64,000 nucleotides of DNA from an uncultured Muribaculaceae bacterium (lineage in GTDB: Bacteria > Bacteroidota > Bacteroidia > Bacteroidales > Muribaculaceae). Of this stretch, positions 53,351 to 62,572 are shown piece by piece. Under the pieces are notes generated by a model. It had not been told where the DNA came from, searched no databases, and worked only from the letters and a program-made list of their open reading frames with translations. The stretch's first letter is position 1, and the number at the start of each line of letters is the position of its first letter. The stretch is from NCBI GenBank assembly GCA_910583795.1, contig CAJTZQ010000005.1, positions 20,118 to 84,117 of the forward strand, written 5' to 3'. Both the position numbers and the translations under genes were made by a program.

Positions 53351-54121
53351 ATGTATGATATCTTGAACATAGACGACGTCGACTTCAGCGACATCGCCGA
53401 TATCGCCGGCTCCGCCGAACTTATACTCGCCCGGTCATCTAACCCCGGTCAGTTCAAGACTGCGTGCAAGTCTCAGGCAAAAGAATGGCTCCTCCGGGCA
53501 GACACCGTCCTCGACTCGTTGAGCTGCGGCGACGCGATGACCCTTACAGCCTATTACGAACCGCTCCACCAACTCGCATTCAATCAGGCTGCAAGCACAG
53601 CCAAACTCGACAAATACAGGCTTGATGCATTCGAGTCATACATCCGTGGCGACAAGACCGTAGACCAATATGCTCTCCGGCACACCATCTCGCGTGAAAT
53701 CGACCGTCGGAATCCAAAATACTTCGGCAGACCGTTGCAATGGGAAAGCGTGTGCCTTGACAGATGGCACAAACAGTTCCGATACGGAGCGTCCCTTGAC
53801 GAACTCAGCGACTACGACACCCTCAATCGCGTAAGCACCCTGCTCACCACCGATCTCTGGTCATTCGAAACCCGCAACGAGTCCTCCTTCAAACAGACCC
53901 TCTTCGAAAACCACCGCCACCTTTTGGATAATTATCAATTATCAATTATCAATTATCAATTCCTCTCTCCCTTGCAGAGCTTCCTCCTCGCCGCCGCACC
54001 GTATCTCTCCCCCGAAGAATTTAGGACCTACGACACTCGTATCCGCTCCGCCCTCATCGCGTCACCGACCACCAACCGCTTCCGTCGTAAATCTCTCCTT
54101 CTCAGTCAAGACAAAGGATAA
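53351..54121 (+). CDS. Unrecognised 256-residue protein of the capsule locus head, with an internal heptanucleotide repeat
   Basis: I do not recognise a family. The protein is soluble, probably mostly helical, with an acidic start (ILNIDDVDFSDIADIAG), a central basic region (RHTISREIDRRNPKYFGRPLQW, noted by REIDRRNPKYFG) and a basic tail (NRFRRKSLLLSQDKG). The GC-rich codon use resembles upxY and differs from the sugar genes further on. Four copies of ATTATCA plus ATT (53931-53961) lie in frame and encode NYQLSIINYQ; loss or gain of a unit would shift the frame. It occupies the UpxZ position after UpxY, so a regulatory role is possible, but that is inference only. Confidence 0.7.
   Translation: MYDILNIDDVDFSDIADIAGSAELILARSSNPGQFKTACKSQAKEWLLRADTVLDSLSCGDAMTLTAYYEPLHQLAFNQAASTAKLDKYRLDAFESYIRGDKTVDQYALRHTISREIDRRNPKYFGRPLQWESVCLDRWHKQFRYGASLDELSDYDTLNRVSTLLTTDLWSFETRNESSFKQTLFENHRHLLDNYQLSIINYQFLSPLQSFLLAAAPYLSPEEFRTYDTRIRSALIASPTTNRFRRKSLLLSQDKG
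53931..53961. repeat. In-frame ATTATCA heptanucleotide microsatellite
   Basis: ATTATCA repeated four times plus ATT, inside the coding region of the 256-residue protein at about codons 194-204. Confidence 0.92.
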
Positions 54122-54122
54122 T

Positions 54123-54383
54123 CCAAGGGTTAACGCCCCCTCGCGTCAACCCTACCTGACCGGAAGATAAAACTACGACACCCTAATACGGGGTGTACCG
54201 GTCGCTATACAACGACCTTGGCTAAAGAAACTGTTCTAAGAAACAGTTTCAAAGTCGTAACCCTTTCCTTCTCAGCGGTGCCATGGGCCTGTCGGTATAC
54301 ACCGATCTCCCCCGGGGAACTATAAACCGTCAAACACCTAAGAAAAATAAATGGACAAGTGCCAACCATAGGCACATTTATTT
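54123..54383 (+). ncRNA. Candidate structured RNA
   Basis: A GC-rich non-coding block starting right after a stop codon, with many consistent stems: CCAAGG (54123-54128) with CCTTGG (54216-54221); GTTAACGC (54129-54136) with GCGTCAAC (54143-54150, one mismatch); GACCGG (54158-54163) with CCGGTC (54198-54203), enclosing ACACCC/GGGTGT (54178-54183 with 54191-54196); GAAACTGTT (54227-54235) with AACAGTTTC (54242-54250); TCGGT/ACCGA (54292-54305). It closes with a long terminator-like hairpin (AAATAAAT 54345-54352 and GTGCC with GGCAC and ATTTATTT to 54383). The nested, non-conflicting stems point to a folded RNA or an operon leader element. I match it to no known family; a regulatory target of UpxY is possible. 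Confidence 0.5.
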
Positions 54384-55038
54384 ATCAAGGTGCTTAATGA
54401 TTTATAATCGGGATGGCGAGTTGTCATAGTTCGTCGTCGGTGACATGGATGTGAAACGTGTCACGGCGAGAGGGACGGACGACAGAGGAAATAAAATACC
54501 CACAATGTCAAGGATCTCTTTGTTTGTGCGAACTTATGTACACTCAATTCGTAAAAACAGTACGGAAATGTTGGCGGACGGTATTTTCATTCGGTCGGGG
54601 CAATCCGGAGATTGCTGACGTTTTACCCAATCCGGACTTGAGGAATGAGTTTTACCGGCGGCTTTTCAGTTCCGATGGTGCAAAATTAGTATAGGAACAG
54701 GAAGGGAGATTCTTATCCTGAAATTTTTATCAGAACAGGGAACTGTATGCAATTTTGAATTTTGAAATGCATAATCGGACTACTGACAACAGACAACGGA
54801 CAACTTATAAAAACAAAAGCACAAAAGAACAATAATAATGTTTGAATCAATAACACAAACGGCATTTGTTCATTTGCCAGATCATTTGTTCATTTGTTTA
54901 AAATCACTCCGACAACGGAAACCGGACAACTTATAAAAACCAAAAGAACAAAAGAACAGCTGCTGACAACGATGGGTATTAGTCATTAGTGGATTAGTCA
55001 TTAGTCGTTAGTTAAATTCAAATTCACTGAATTCTAAT
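54384..55038. other. Non-coding, low-complexity stretch upstream of the second hypothetical gene
   Basis: About 650 bp. A GTGACA/TGTCAC stem (54440-54464) is at its start. A 78-codon GTG frame (54458-54694) lacks convincing protein character. After 54.7 kb the sequence is A-rich with short oligomers (ACAAAAGAACA; GGACAACTTATAAAAAC twice, near 54795 and 54920) and an ATTAGTC 7-nt repeat at about 54978-55012. No consensus promoter is evident. Confidence 0.55.
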
Positions 55039-55244
55039 CAAAACATAACGACAAAAGAACAAAGGGTATAAGACCAGGGAACCAAGGGACTTTAGTCAAA
55101 ACAGAAGGACAGAAGTACAAGGGGGATAAAACTAAGACCCAAAGAACTTTAGTCAAAACGAAGTACAAAAGGACAAAGGGGGATAAGACCAGGGAACCAA
55201 AGAACTTCAGTCAAAACAGAAGGACAGAAGGACAAAGGGGGTAA
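55039..55244. repeat. 57/58-nt tandem repeat array ending at a start codon
   Basis: About three and a half degenerate copies marked by AGTCAAAAC at 55094, 55151 and 55209. Each holds GGACA-A-AGG, GGGGGATAA and GACCAGGGAACCAA words. The last copy runs directly into the ATG at 55245. Confidence 0.85.
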
Positions 55245-55661
55245 ATGTCACTCCAAGACGGTCACTACGACGATAGACAACAGGTTATGGAAGAAAGATT
55301 GATAAATCTGAAAGTATTTGACGCCAACTGGATGTGTCGCTATCTCGACTGGTTCCGCGACGGGATAACGCTCGAACGATATTGTAAAAACAGTATTGAA
55401 AAATACGGTTGCTATCTGACCCCCGAACTGTTTGAGGCACTCCGAAAATACCGTTTCAGCACACAAGGCATCCGAGACAGGAAAAATGAAGACGTGTTTC
55501 CCGACCCGGAATTCGGATACAACGCAACAAGCCTCCTCGAACAGATAGTCGTATGGGCAGACATCTCGGAAGACCGCAAAACTTCTCCTGAAATCGACTA
55601 CCCCCAATTCCAAAAGGAATACGACCTCCTTAAATCCTACTACCCCGACATCCCTGACTGA
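55245..55661 (+). CDS. Unrecognised 138-residue protein
   Basis: No family recognised. The protein is soluble and acidic overall, rich in aromatic residues (ANWMCRYLDWFRDGITLERYC, seen as WMCRYLDWFRDG; EKYGCYLTPELFEALRKYRF; FQKEYDLLKSYYPDIPD). It may begin at the ATG at 55245 or at a later in-frame ATG at 55287 (MEERLINLKVF). Codon use is like upxY, not like the following A+T-rich genes. It stands between a repeat array and the first sugar gene, 27 bp upstream of the latter, so it belongs to the operon head. Function unknown. Confidence 0.65.
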   Translation: MSLQDGHYDDRQQVMEERLINLKVFDANWMCRYLDWFRDGITLERYCKNSIEKYGCYLTPELFEALRKYRFSTQGIRDRKNEDVFPDPEFGYNATSLLEQIVVWADISEDRKTSPEIDYPQFQKEYDLLKSYYPDIPD

Positions 55662-55688
55662 ATTTATGGACACTTAAGAACAATATAA

Positions 55689-56480
55689 ATGTTATCAATG
55701 AAACCTCTAATCATTATTCAGGCAAGAACAGGATCCACGCGGCTACCAAACAAAATGACGATGCCATTTTATGGCGGGAAATCTGTCTTAGATATCCTTT
55801 TAGAACGGTTAAAATTTGCAAAACCTGAGTTAGAAATTGAAGATATAGTGGTTGCAACTACAAATAATCCCAAAGATGATGCAATCATTGATAAATGTAA
55901 AGCTCATAACATACAATATTTCAGAGGAAGTGAAAATGATGTATTGCAACGCTTTATCGACACGGCTACAAAATATAATGCCGAAAAGATAATACGGATA
56001 TGCGCAGATAATGTATTCCTTGACACTACTTCATTAGCTGTTCTTTCTTCTTACATGAAAACAAATGGGGGTAACTTAGACTATATATCTTTCAAGAAAT
56101 CTGATAATACCCCTTCTATATTGACCCATTATGGATTTTTTGCCGAAGGAGTTACATTATCTGCATTGAAGAAAGTGAAATCTCTTACGGACAATAACTT
56201 ATATCATGAGCATGTGACTAATTACATCTATAATGCTCAAGATATTTTTAATGTAAAACTCTTTCCAATTGAGGATGCGATCAAGGGAATTGAATCACAT
56301 ACTGATTTGAGATTGACACTTGACACTCAAGATGATTTCGATATCCAGAAAACTATCTATTCCCATTTCATAGAAAATAAGTTAGAAATAACCCCTTCAA
56401 ATATCATTGATTATCTTGATAATGAAAATCCAGGGTTGTATACAATAATGTCAAAAACGATAAAATCAAACTCTAAATAA
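55689..56480 (+). CDS. Cytidylyltransferase family protein (SpsF/NeuA-like)
   Basis: A nucleotidyltransferase of the cytidylyltransferase fold (263 residues) that probably activates a nonulosonic or related acidic sugar with CTP. The start IIIQARTGSTRLPNKM is the SpsF-type P-loop-like signature (QARxxSxRLPxK); IVVATTNNPKDD and YFRGSENDVLQRF (FxGSExDVLxRF) are further hallmarks; IIRICADNVFLD has the metal-binding Asp. It is two bases upstream of a NeuB-type synthase, like spsE-spsF pairs. An ATG at 55698 is an alternative start. The exact sugar is unknown. Confidence 0.87.
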   Translation: MLSMKPLIIIQARTGSTRLPNKMTMPFYGGKSVLDILLERLKFAKPELEIEDIVVATTNNPKDDAIIDKCKAHNIQYFRGSENDVLQRFIDTATKYNAEKIIRICADNVFLDTTSLAVLSSYMKTNGGNLDYISFKKSDNTPSILTHYGFFAEGVTLSALKKVKSLTDNNLYHEHVTNYIYNAQDIFNVKLFPIEDAIKGIESHTDLRLTLDTQDDFDIQKTIYSHFIENKLEITPSNIIDYLDNENPGLYTIMSKTIKSNSK

Positions 56481-56482
56481 AG

Positions 56483-57520
56483 ATGAAGGAAACATATATT
56501 ATTGGCGAAATAGGTCAAAACCATAACGGATCTGTAGATATCGCCAAGCTTATTGTGGAGTTGGTAGCACGCCCCGTCAAAGAAGAGTTGTTCGGTTTGG
56601 AATTGAAACCGATGAATGCTGTGAAACTTACAAAACGTGATCTCAATGAGGAATTGACAGTTTCTCAGATGAACCGTATCTACGATACCCCTAATTCTTT
56701 TGGCAGGACTTATGGTGAGCACAGAGCTTTCCTTGAATTATCTGATGAAGAACATTTGGAAGTATATAATTATGCCAAGAGTCTCGGACTTGACTTTGTC
56801 GAGACTTTATGTGCCGTAGGGTGTCTATCGCTCTTAAAACTTTTCACTCCCGACAGATTAAAAGTAGCAAGCAGAGATCTTACAAACCTTCCATTGCTTT
56901 CCGCCTTGGCAGAAACTAAAATACCAATTATTTTATCAACAGGGATGGCTGGAAAGAAGGAACTGGACGATGCCTTGGATATAATAACCAGATATCATAA
57001 TGATATTTCAATATTGCACTGCGTCTCTCAGTATCCAACACAGCCGGACAATCTAAATCTTAACACTATATTATATCTAAAAGAGCACTACGGACAGTAT
57101 AAGATCGGATTCTCAGATCATACCATTGGTATATCCGCTCCAATCATCGCAGTCGGCATGGGTGCTGAAATTATTGAAAAGCACATAACCATTGACCGTC
57201 GTATGAAAGGGACTGATCAGGCTGGCTCTCTTGGTCCAGATGGAGTAAACCGAATGATTAGAGATATTCGAGTAGCAGAAAGATGGTTAGGTATAAAGGA
57301 CTTATATATCGAGAAAAGTGTTGCCTCTTCAAAGATAAAGCTTGAAAGATCAATTGCGACTAAAAGAGCAATATCAAAAGGTGAAGTAATTACTGAGAAC
57401 GATATACACATGCTTAGCCCTGGAGATGGATTTAAATGGTGTGATAAGGACAAGATTATAGGGAAAATAGCTCTTAAAGATATTCCGGCAAACGAGATTA
57501 TATATCAAGACTGTATTTAA
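56483..57520 (+). CDS. N-acetylneuraminate synthase family protein (NeuB/SpsE-like) with SAF domain
   Basis: Condenses phosphoenolpyruvate with a six-carbon sugar (or its phosphate) to give a nine-carbon nonulosonic acid. The 345 residues split into a TIM barrel (YIIGEIGQNHNGS, KVASRDLTNLPLL, IILSTGMAG, LHCVSQYPT, IGFSDHTIG, EKHITID) and a C-terminal antifreeze-like SAF domain (from about 285; RSIATKRAISKGEVITENDI). Conserved PEP and metal ligands (the E in EIGQNHNG and the H in DH and KH motifs) are present. No hexosamine epimerase or aminotransferase is in view, which fits a KDN-type pathway from mannose 6-phosphate better than full sialic acid synthesis, or else supply of precursors from elsewhere. 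Confidence 0.93.
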   Translation: MKETYIIGEIGQNHNGSVDIAKLIVELVARPVKEELFGLELKPMNAVKLTKRDLNEELTVSQMNRIYDTPNSFGRTYGEHRAFLELSDEEHLEVYNYAKSLGLDFVETLCAVGCLSLLKLFTPDRLKVASRDLTNLPLLSALAETKIPIILSTGMAGKKELDDALDIITRYHNDISILHCVSQYPTQPDNLNLNTILYLKEHYGQYKIGFSDHTIGISAPIIAVGMGAEIIEKHITIDRRMKGTDQAGSLGPDGVNRMIRDIRVAERWLGIKDLYIEKSVASSKIKLERSIATKRAISKGEVITENDIHMLSPGDGFKWCDKDKIIGKIALKDIPANEIIYQDCI

Positions 57521-57534
57521 ATCTACATTTTTGC

Positions 57535-58621
<1,087 letters not shown>

Positions 58622-58679
58622 TATTTCTCTATAATAGATGCATAAATTTGCTATTTACTATAATTAAGCATTATCATAA

Positions 58680-59978
58680 TTGATACTCGTTTCTTCTATA
58701 AAAAGTAGAATTTATAGTCTTTATAATAATAAGACTATTAGGAATGGTGGATTGTTTTCAATCTTTTCCTTTTTTAATAAAGGTATTTCATTTCTTTTAT
58801 TAATGATTCTTGCTAAATATATTGCTCCTGATCAATATGGCTATTTGAGTTTATTTAATACTGTTGTGACTTTTTTGGGTTTCACAGCTGGTCTGAGTAC
58901 GGCGGGTTATTTGGGTGTATCTTTCTTTAAAAATAAATTATCGGATTTTAAAATAGACTTAACAACAATTATTTTAATAACTGTAACAAGTTCTATTGTA
59001 TTATTTTTAATAATAATCGTATTTAATGAATGGTTATCTAATTTATTAAAACTAAGTGATCGATTACTTATTATAGCCTTATTTATATCCTTTTCATCAA
59101 TAATAATGGGTTTATTACTTGATTATTTCCGTATTAGGGAACAAGTTTTAAAATATGGATTAATCAGTTGTGGATACGCATTAATTAATTTTATTGTAAC
59201 TCTTTATTTAATTATATACAAGAACTTGGGATGGATTGGTTTTGTATATTCATTATCAATATGTAATCTTGTTTATACTCTTGGTACGTTATTATTTTTA
59301 ATAATAAAAAAACTTCTTATTATACCCAAAAATTGGAGTATAATAAAAAATATTCTTTTATGGGGGATTCCACTTATACCACATTCTGCTACTACCTGGA
59401 TTAAGCAAGGTTTAGATCGCTATATTATTGATTCAAATTATTCAATTTCAGAGGTTGGAATATTTAGCTTTGCGCTAAATTTAACAAACATAATTGTTAT
59501 GATTGGAGTTGCATTTAATCAAACAAATTCAGTTAATATATATAAAACTTTGTCATCTAAAGATATGGATAGAGTTAAGGTAGTGAAGACTCTTAAAAAG
59601 AAAGAAAAATATTTTCTGTTAATGTATGCAATAATTTCATTAATAGTAATTGTAGGCGTTTCGATTTTTATTCCGGCATTATTGCCAAATTATATTTCTT
59701 CATTATCTTTGTTTTATTTGCTTTCTATTTTTGGCTTGGCTCATTGTTATTACTTGGTATATTGTAATTATCTTTTTTATTTTAACAGGACTGTTGATCT
59801 TATGTATATCACATTTGGGATTGCAATGTTACACTTGACATTATCTCTCATATTGACAAAATATTCGTTAATTTATACTTGTTTCATATACTTGTTGTTA
59901 CAATCGGCAGTTACGATGCTTGTATTCATTCGTAGTAGGAAACTTTTAAATATATATCAAAATGAAAAAACTATATAA
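58680..59978 (+). CDS. Wzx-type polysaccharide flippase
   Basis: A multi-spanning membrane protein (432 residues, about 12-14 hydrophobic helices) of the MOP/PST superfamily that moves lipid-linked repeat units across the inner membrane. The N-terminal GLFSIFSFFNKGISFLLLMILAKYIAPDQYGYLSLFN follows the usual pattern, marked here by AKYIAPDQYGYLSLF. A TTG start at 58680 is assumed because no ATG occurs before the first helix. Strongly A+T-rich. It overlaps the next gene by 17 bases. Confidence 0.88.
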   Translation: MILVSSIKSRIYSLYNNKTIRNGGLFSIFSFFNKGISFLLLMILAKYIAPDQYGYLSLFNTVVTFLGFTAGLSTAGYLGVSFFKNKLSDFKIDLTTIILITVTSSIVLFLIIIVFNEWLSNLLKLSDRLLIIALFISFSSIIMGLLLDYFRIREQVLKYGLISCGYALINFIVTLYLIIYKNLGWIGFVYSLSICNLVYTLGTLLFLIIKKLLIIPKNWSIIKNILLWGIPLIPHSATTWIKQGLDRYIIDSNYSISEVGIFSFALNLTNIIVMIGVAFNQTNSVNIYKTLSSKDMDRVKVVKTLKKKEKYFLLMYAIISLIVIVGVSIFIPALLPNYISSLSLFYLLSIFGLAHCYYLVYCNYLFYFNRTVDLMYITFGIAMLHLTLSLILTKYSLIYTCFIYLLLQSAVTMLVFIRSRKLLNIYQNEKTI

Positions 59979-60807
59979 ATATTTACAATTACAAATTTCT
60001 TATATAGGCAATTTTATCAATTGGTTAATTTTGTTTATTACTAGAGAAAACTTAAAATGTTATATTAAAAAAGAAAAAAACAATAAAGAATTAAGAATAA
60101 TTGGCAATGGTCCATCTCTTAATATAAAGAACGTTATATCGGATAATCCCAATATTGAATATTGTATGGTGAATAATGCTTGTAAAACATCTGAATTTAA
60201 ACAATTGAAACCCTCAATGTATATAATTGCAGATCCGGCCTTTATACGAAACATTCATCTTGATATCATACGTGAAGTTTGGGAACAATTATTTCGAGTT
60301 GATTGGGATATGACTCTATTTGTTCCATTTTATTTTTACAATAAAACCAAAGATCTAATAAAAGGCTCAAATTTAAAAGTAAGGTGCTACCATTCTGCTT
60401 CATTCAAAGGGTGGCAGAAACTTATGTTTGCTATGTATAATAGAAATTTAGCTATGCCAATGGCTGGAAACGTATTGATAGCAGCAATATATGTTGGAAT
60501 ATTAAATGGTTTCTCTAAAATCAGGTTATATGGCACAGATCATTCTTGGACTGAACAATTAAAAGTCAACCAACATAATCAGGTTTGTATTAGGCAAGTT
60601 CATTATTATGATAATGATTCTGTCAAACTTATTCCATGGAATGATGAGACTGGAAAACCTTTTACGATGCAGACAATTTTATATAGATTTAGTGAAATTT
60701 TTGAACAATATTCTATACTTGAACAATATGCAAGGTATCGGAATGTTTCCATAATTAATATGTGCCCAGAATCCTTTATAGATGCCTTTGATAAACAGCA
60801 TGATTAA
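59962..60807 (+). CDS. Putative glycosyltransferase resembling GT42/DUF115 (candidate nonulosonic-acid transferase)
   Basis: A 281-residue protein with a hydrophobic N-terminal segment (about 10-27). The motif RIIGNGPSLN (about 45-54) matches the nucleotide-sugar loop GNGPSL shared by GT42 sialyltransferases (Campylobacter Cst type) and DUF115 proteins, and MAGNVLIAAIYVGILNGFSKIRLYGTDHSW, seen as AAIYVGILNGFSKIRLYGTD, parallels the second conserved GT42 region. With a NeuB-type synthase and a cytidylyltransferase in the same operon, transfer of a CMP-nonulosonic acid is a reasonable hypothesis. DUF115-like function in some other glycosylation is the alternative. It overlaps both neighbours. 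Confidence 0.6.
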   Translation: MKKLYKYLQLQISYIGNFINWLILFITRENLKCYIKKEKNNKELRIIGNGPSLNIKNVISDNPNIEYCMVNNACKTSEFKQLKPSMYIIADPAFIRNIHLDIIREVWEQLFRVDWDMTLFVPFYFYNKTKDLIKGSNLKVRCYHSASFKGWQKLMFAMYNRNLAMPMAGNVLIAAIYVGILNGFSKIRLYGTDHSWTEQLKVNQHNQVCIRQVHYYDNDSVKLIPWNDETGKPFTMQTILYRFSEIFEQYSILEQYARYRNVSIINMCPESFIDAFDKQHD

Positions 60808-61447
60808 TATACTAAAACTTATAATTAATAATTTATGCAATAAGAAAGCTAAAATCTTGTTTCCTTCCTTTATAGGGAATGGTGTAATATTTAAAGGGAA
60901 TAATTTTGTAGGTAGGTTCTCCCATTTAAAACATACAATTATAGGGAGATATACCTATCTCGGAAATGGTTGTGATTTTAGTAATTGCGTAATTGGATCA
61001 TTTTGCTCAATATCAAGTAATGTCAAGTTAATATTAGGTTCTCATCCTTCTTCAAGATGGGTTTCCACACATCCACTTTTTTTTTCTAAAAATAGTTATG
61101 TGGGTAAAGGTTTTGTTGATGAAATAAGATTTGAAGAATTTAAAAAGACATCTAATGGATACTCTTGTGAAATTGGAAATGATGTTTGGATTGGATCAAA
61201 TGTGAGTATATTACAAGGTGTCACTATAGGAGATGGAGCTATTGTTGGTGCCAATAGTTTAGTGACGAAAGATATCCCACCATATACAATCGTAGTTGGG
61301 TGTCCAGCCCATTTTATAAGAAATCGCTTTTGTGAAGATGATATTGATTTATTGAATAAGATTAAATGGTGGAATTGGGATATTGAAAAAATCCGAGAGA
61401 ATGCTCTCTATTTTGAAAATATTGAAGAGCTAAAGAAGCATATATGA
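60782..61447 (+). CDS. CatB-like hexapeptide acetyltransferase
   Basis: A 221-residue acyltransferase with hexapeptide repeats. GRYTYLGNGCDFSNCVIGSFCSISSNVKLI (seen as NCVIGSFCSISSNV), LGSHPSSRWVSTHP with the catalytic His region, then EIGNDVWIGSNVSILQGVTIGDGAIVGA (seen as DVWIGSNVSILQGV) and the AHFIRNRF end are those of XAT/CatB-type sugar O-acetyltransferases. The ATG at 60782 overlaps the previous gene by 26 bases; the ATG at 60800 is an alternative. It probably decorates the repeat unit. Confidence 0.87.
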   Translation: MPLINSMINILKLIINNLCNKKAKILFPSFIGNGVIFKGNNFVGRFSHLKHTIIGRYTYLGNGCDFSNCVIGSFCSISSNVKLILGSHPSSRWVSTHPLFFSKNSYVGKGFVDEIRFEEFKKTSNGYSCEIGNDVWIGSNVSILQGVTIGDGAIVGANSLVTKDIPPYTIVVGCPAHFIRNRFCEDDIDLLNKIKWWNWDIEKIRENALYFENIEELKKHI

Positions 61448-62568
61448 ATTATTTGTCAATTAAGCGATATAAAATATTTGATGTTACATGTATATTGTCC
61501 ATCTACATATTTTCATTACATGTGATAATTGTAGGTCTGCAATATCAAATTTTGGCATCGTTATTGGCAATTCCCTATATGATATTCAGAGCGAAACATT
61601 TTAGATATGGTAATAATGGTTTATTAGTATATTTTATTTATTCTCTGATAGCTATCCTTTTCAGCGTTTTTAATATATTTTTTACTAATAATGGTATTGG
61701 AGGTAGCTTAATTTTGCTTGCAAATCTGGCATTAGCACTTTACTGTATAGATAATTTGAATAAACTTAGAATCCATATTCTAATTATTTTATGGATCAAT
61801 ATGTTATATATAGTTTATCAGATTCTTTATCTTGGGATGATTCCAAATGAAATATACGAAAAATTAGGGCTGAGTCGTAATCATGGAGGTTTATTATTGT
61901 GCCTGTTTGCAGGATTCTATTGTTATATAAAAAAAATAGCCACTGGAGAAGTCTCTATTTTAATTCCATTGTTAAGTATTTTTTGCGCATATTTATTGGT
62001 CGGTCGTTCTTCTTTAGGTTTGTTGATCGCTTTATTTTTTGTATCAGTTATAGCAAAAGGGAAAATAAATGTCATCGTGTTGATATTTTTATTTATAGTC
62101 ATGTTTCTGGTATATTTCAGAGAGGAAATAGTGTTTCTTTATGAAGCTTCTTCTTTTGCTGAAAATGGTATGGAGTCTTCTCGATATAAGATATGGGATT
62201 CATACTTCAATAATCTCACAATTACATCGATTTTGTTCGGACTTGAGACAATTGATATACCGGTATTAAGAGATTACGGAGGAAATCCACATAATTCCTT
62301 TTTGAATTTTCATAGAAGGCTTGGATTCATTCCAATTCTTCTTTTTTTCATTATTTCTTGTGCTTCAATGTTTAAATATTTGAAAAGCAAGAACTACTAT
62401 CTCTTCTACATAATGTTGATTATATATTCAAGAATATTTTTCGATTCCGATTGTTTTATAGGCCCGTATGATTATATTTTGTATACGATAGTATTCTATC
62501 CTCTGATACAATATAAACCGATATTCAAGATGGTAAGAAAAGAGAAATCTGTTTCAGTAAAATTGTAA
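61444..62568 (+). CDS. Wzy-type O-antigen/capsule polymerase
   Basis: A 374-residue membrane protein with about ten hydrophobic helices and a large periplasmic loop (about 215-280, with SSRYKIWDSYFNN and GGNPHNSFLNFHRRLG). The NPHNSFL(N) motif with a preceding arginine is a feature of WaaL/Wzy-type polymerases. It overlaps the acetyltransferase by 4 bases. With Wzx upstream it indicates a Wzx/Wzy-dependent pathway. Sequence conservation in this class is low, so the call rests on topology, motif and context. Confidence 0.82.
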   Translation: MNYLSIKRYKIFDVTCILSIYIFSLHVIIVGLQYQILASLLAIPYMIFRAKHFRYGNNGLLVYFIYSLIAILFSVFNIFFTNNGIGGSLILLANLALALYCIDNLNKLRIHILIILWINMLYIVYQILYLGMIPNEIYEKLGLSRNHGGLLLCLFAGFYCYIKKIATGEVSILIPLLSIFCAYLLVGRSSLGLLIALFFVSVIAKGKINVIVLIFLFIVMFLVYFREEIVFLYEASSFAENGMESSRYKIWDSYFNNLTITSILFGLETIDIPVLRDYGGNPHNSFLNFHRRLGFIPILLFFIISCASMFKYLKSKNYYLFYIMLIIYSRIFFDSDCFIGPYDYILYTIVFYPLIQYKPIFKMVRKEKSVSVKL

Positions 62569-62572
62569 CAAT

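Noticed and set aside
53095..53394. Minus-strand frame of 99 codons over the 26/23-nt array
   Set aside because: Repetitive translation of non-coding tandem repeats, antisense to a better supported gene start.
54681..54688. Minus-strand TAATTTTG box suggesting a leftward promoter
   Set aside because: No TTTG at the -33 spacing and no gene on that strand to serve.
54458..54694. 78-codon GTG frame in the capsule head
   Set aside because: It starts with GTG inside a hairpin (GTGACA/TGTCAC), has no recognisable features and a different frame is equally open in part; left as non-coding.
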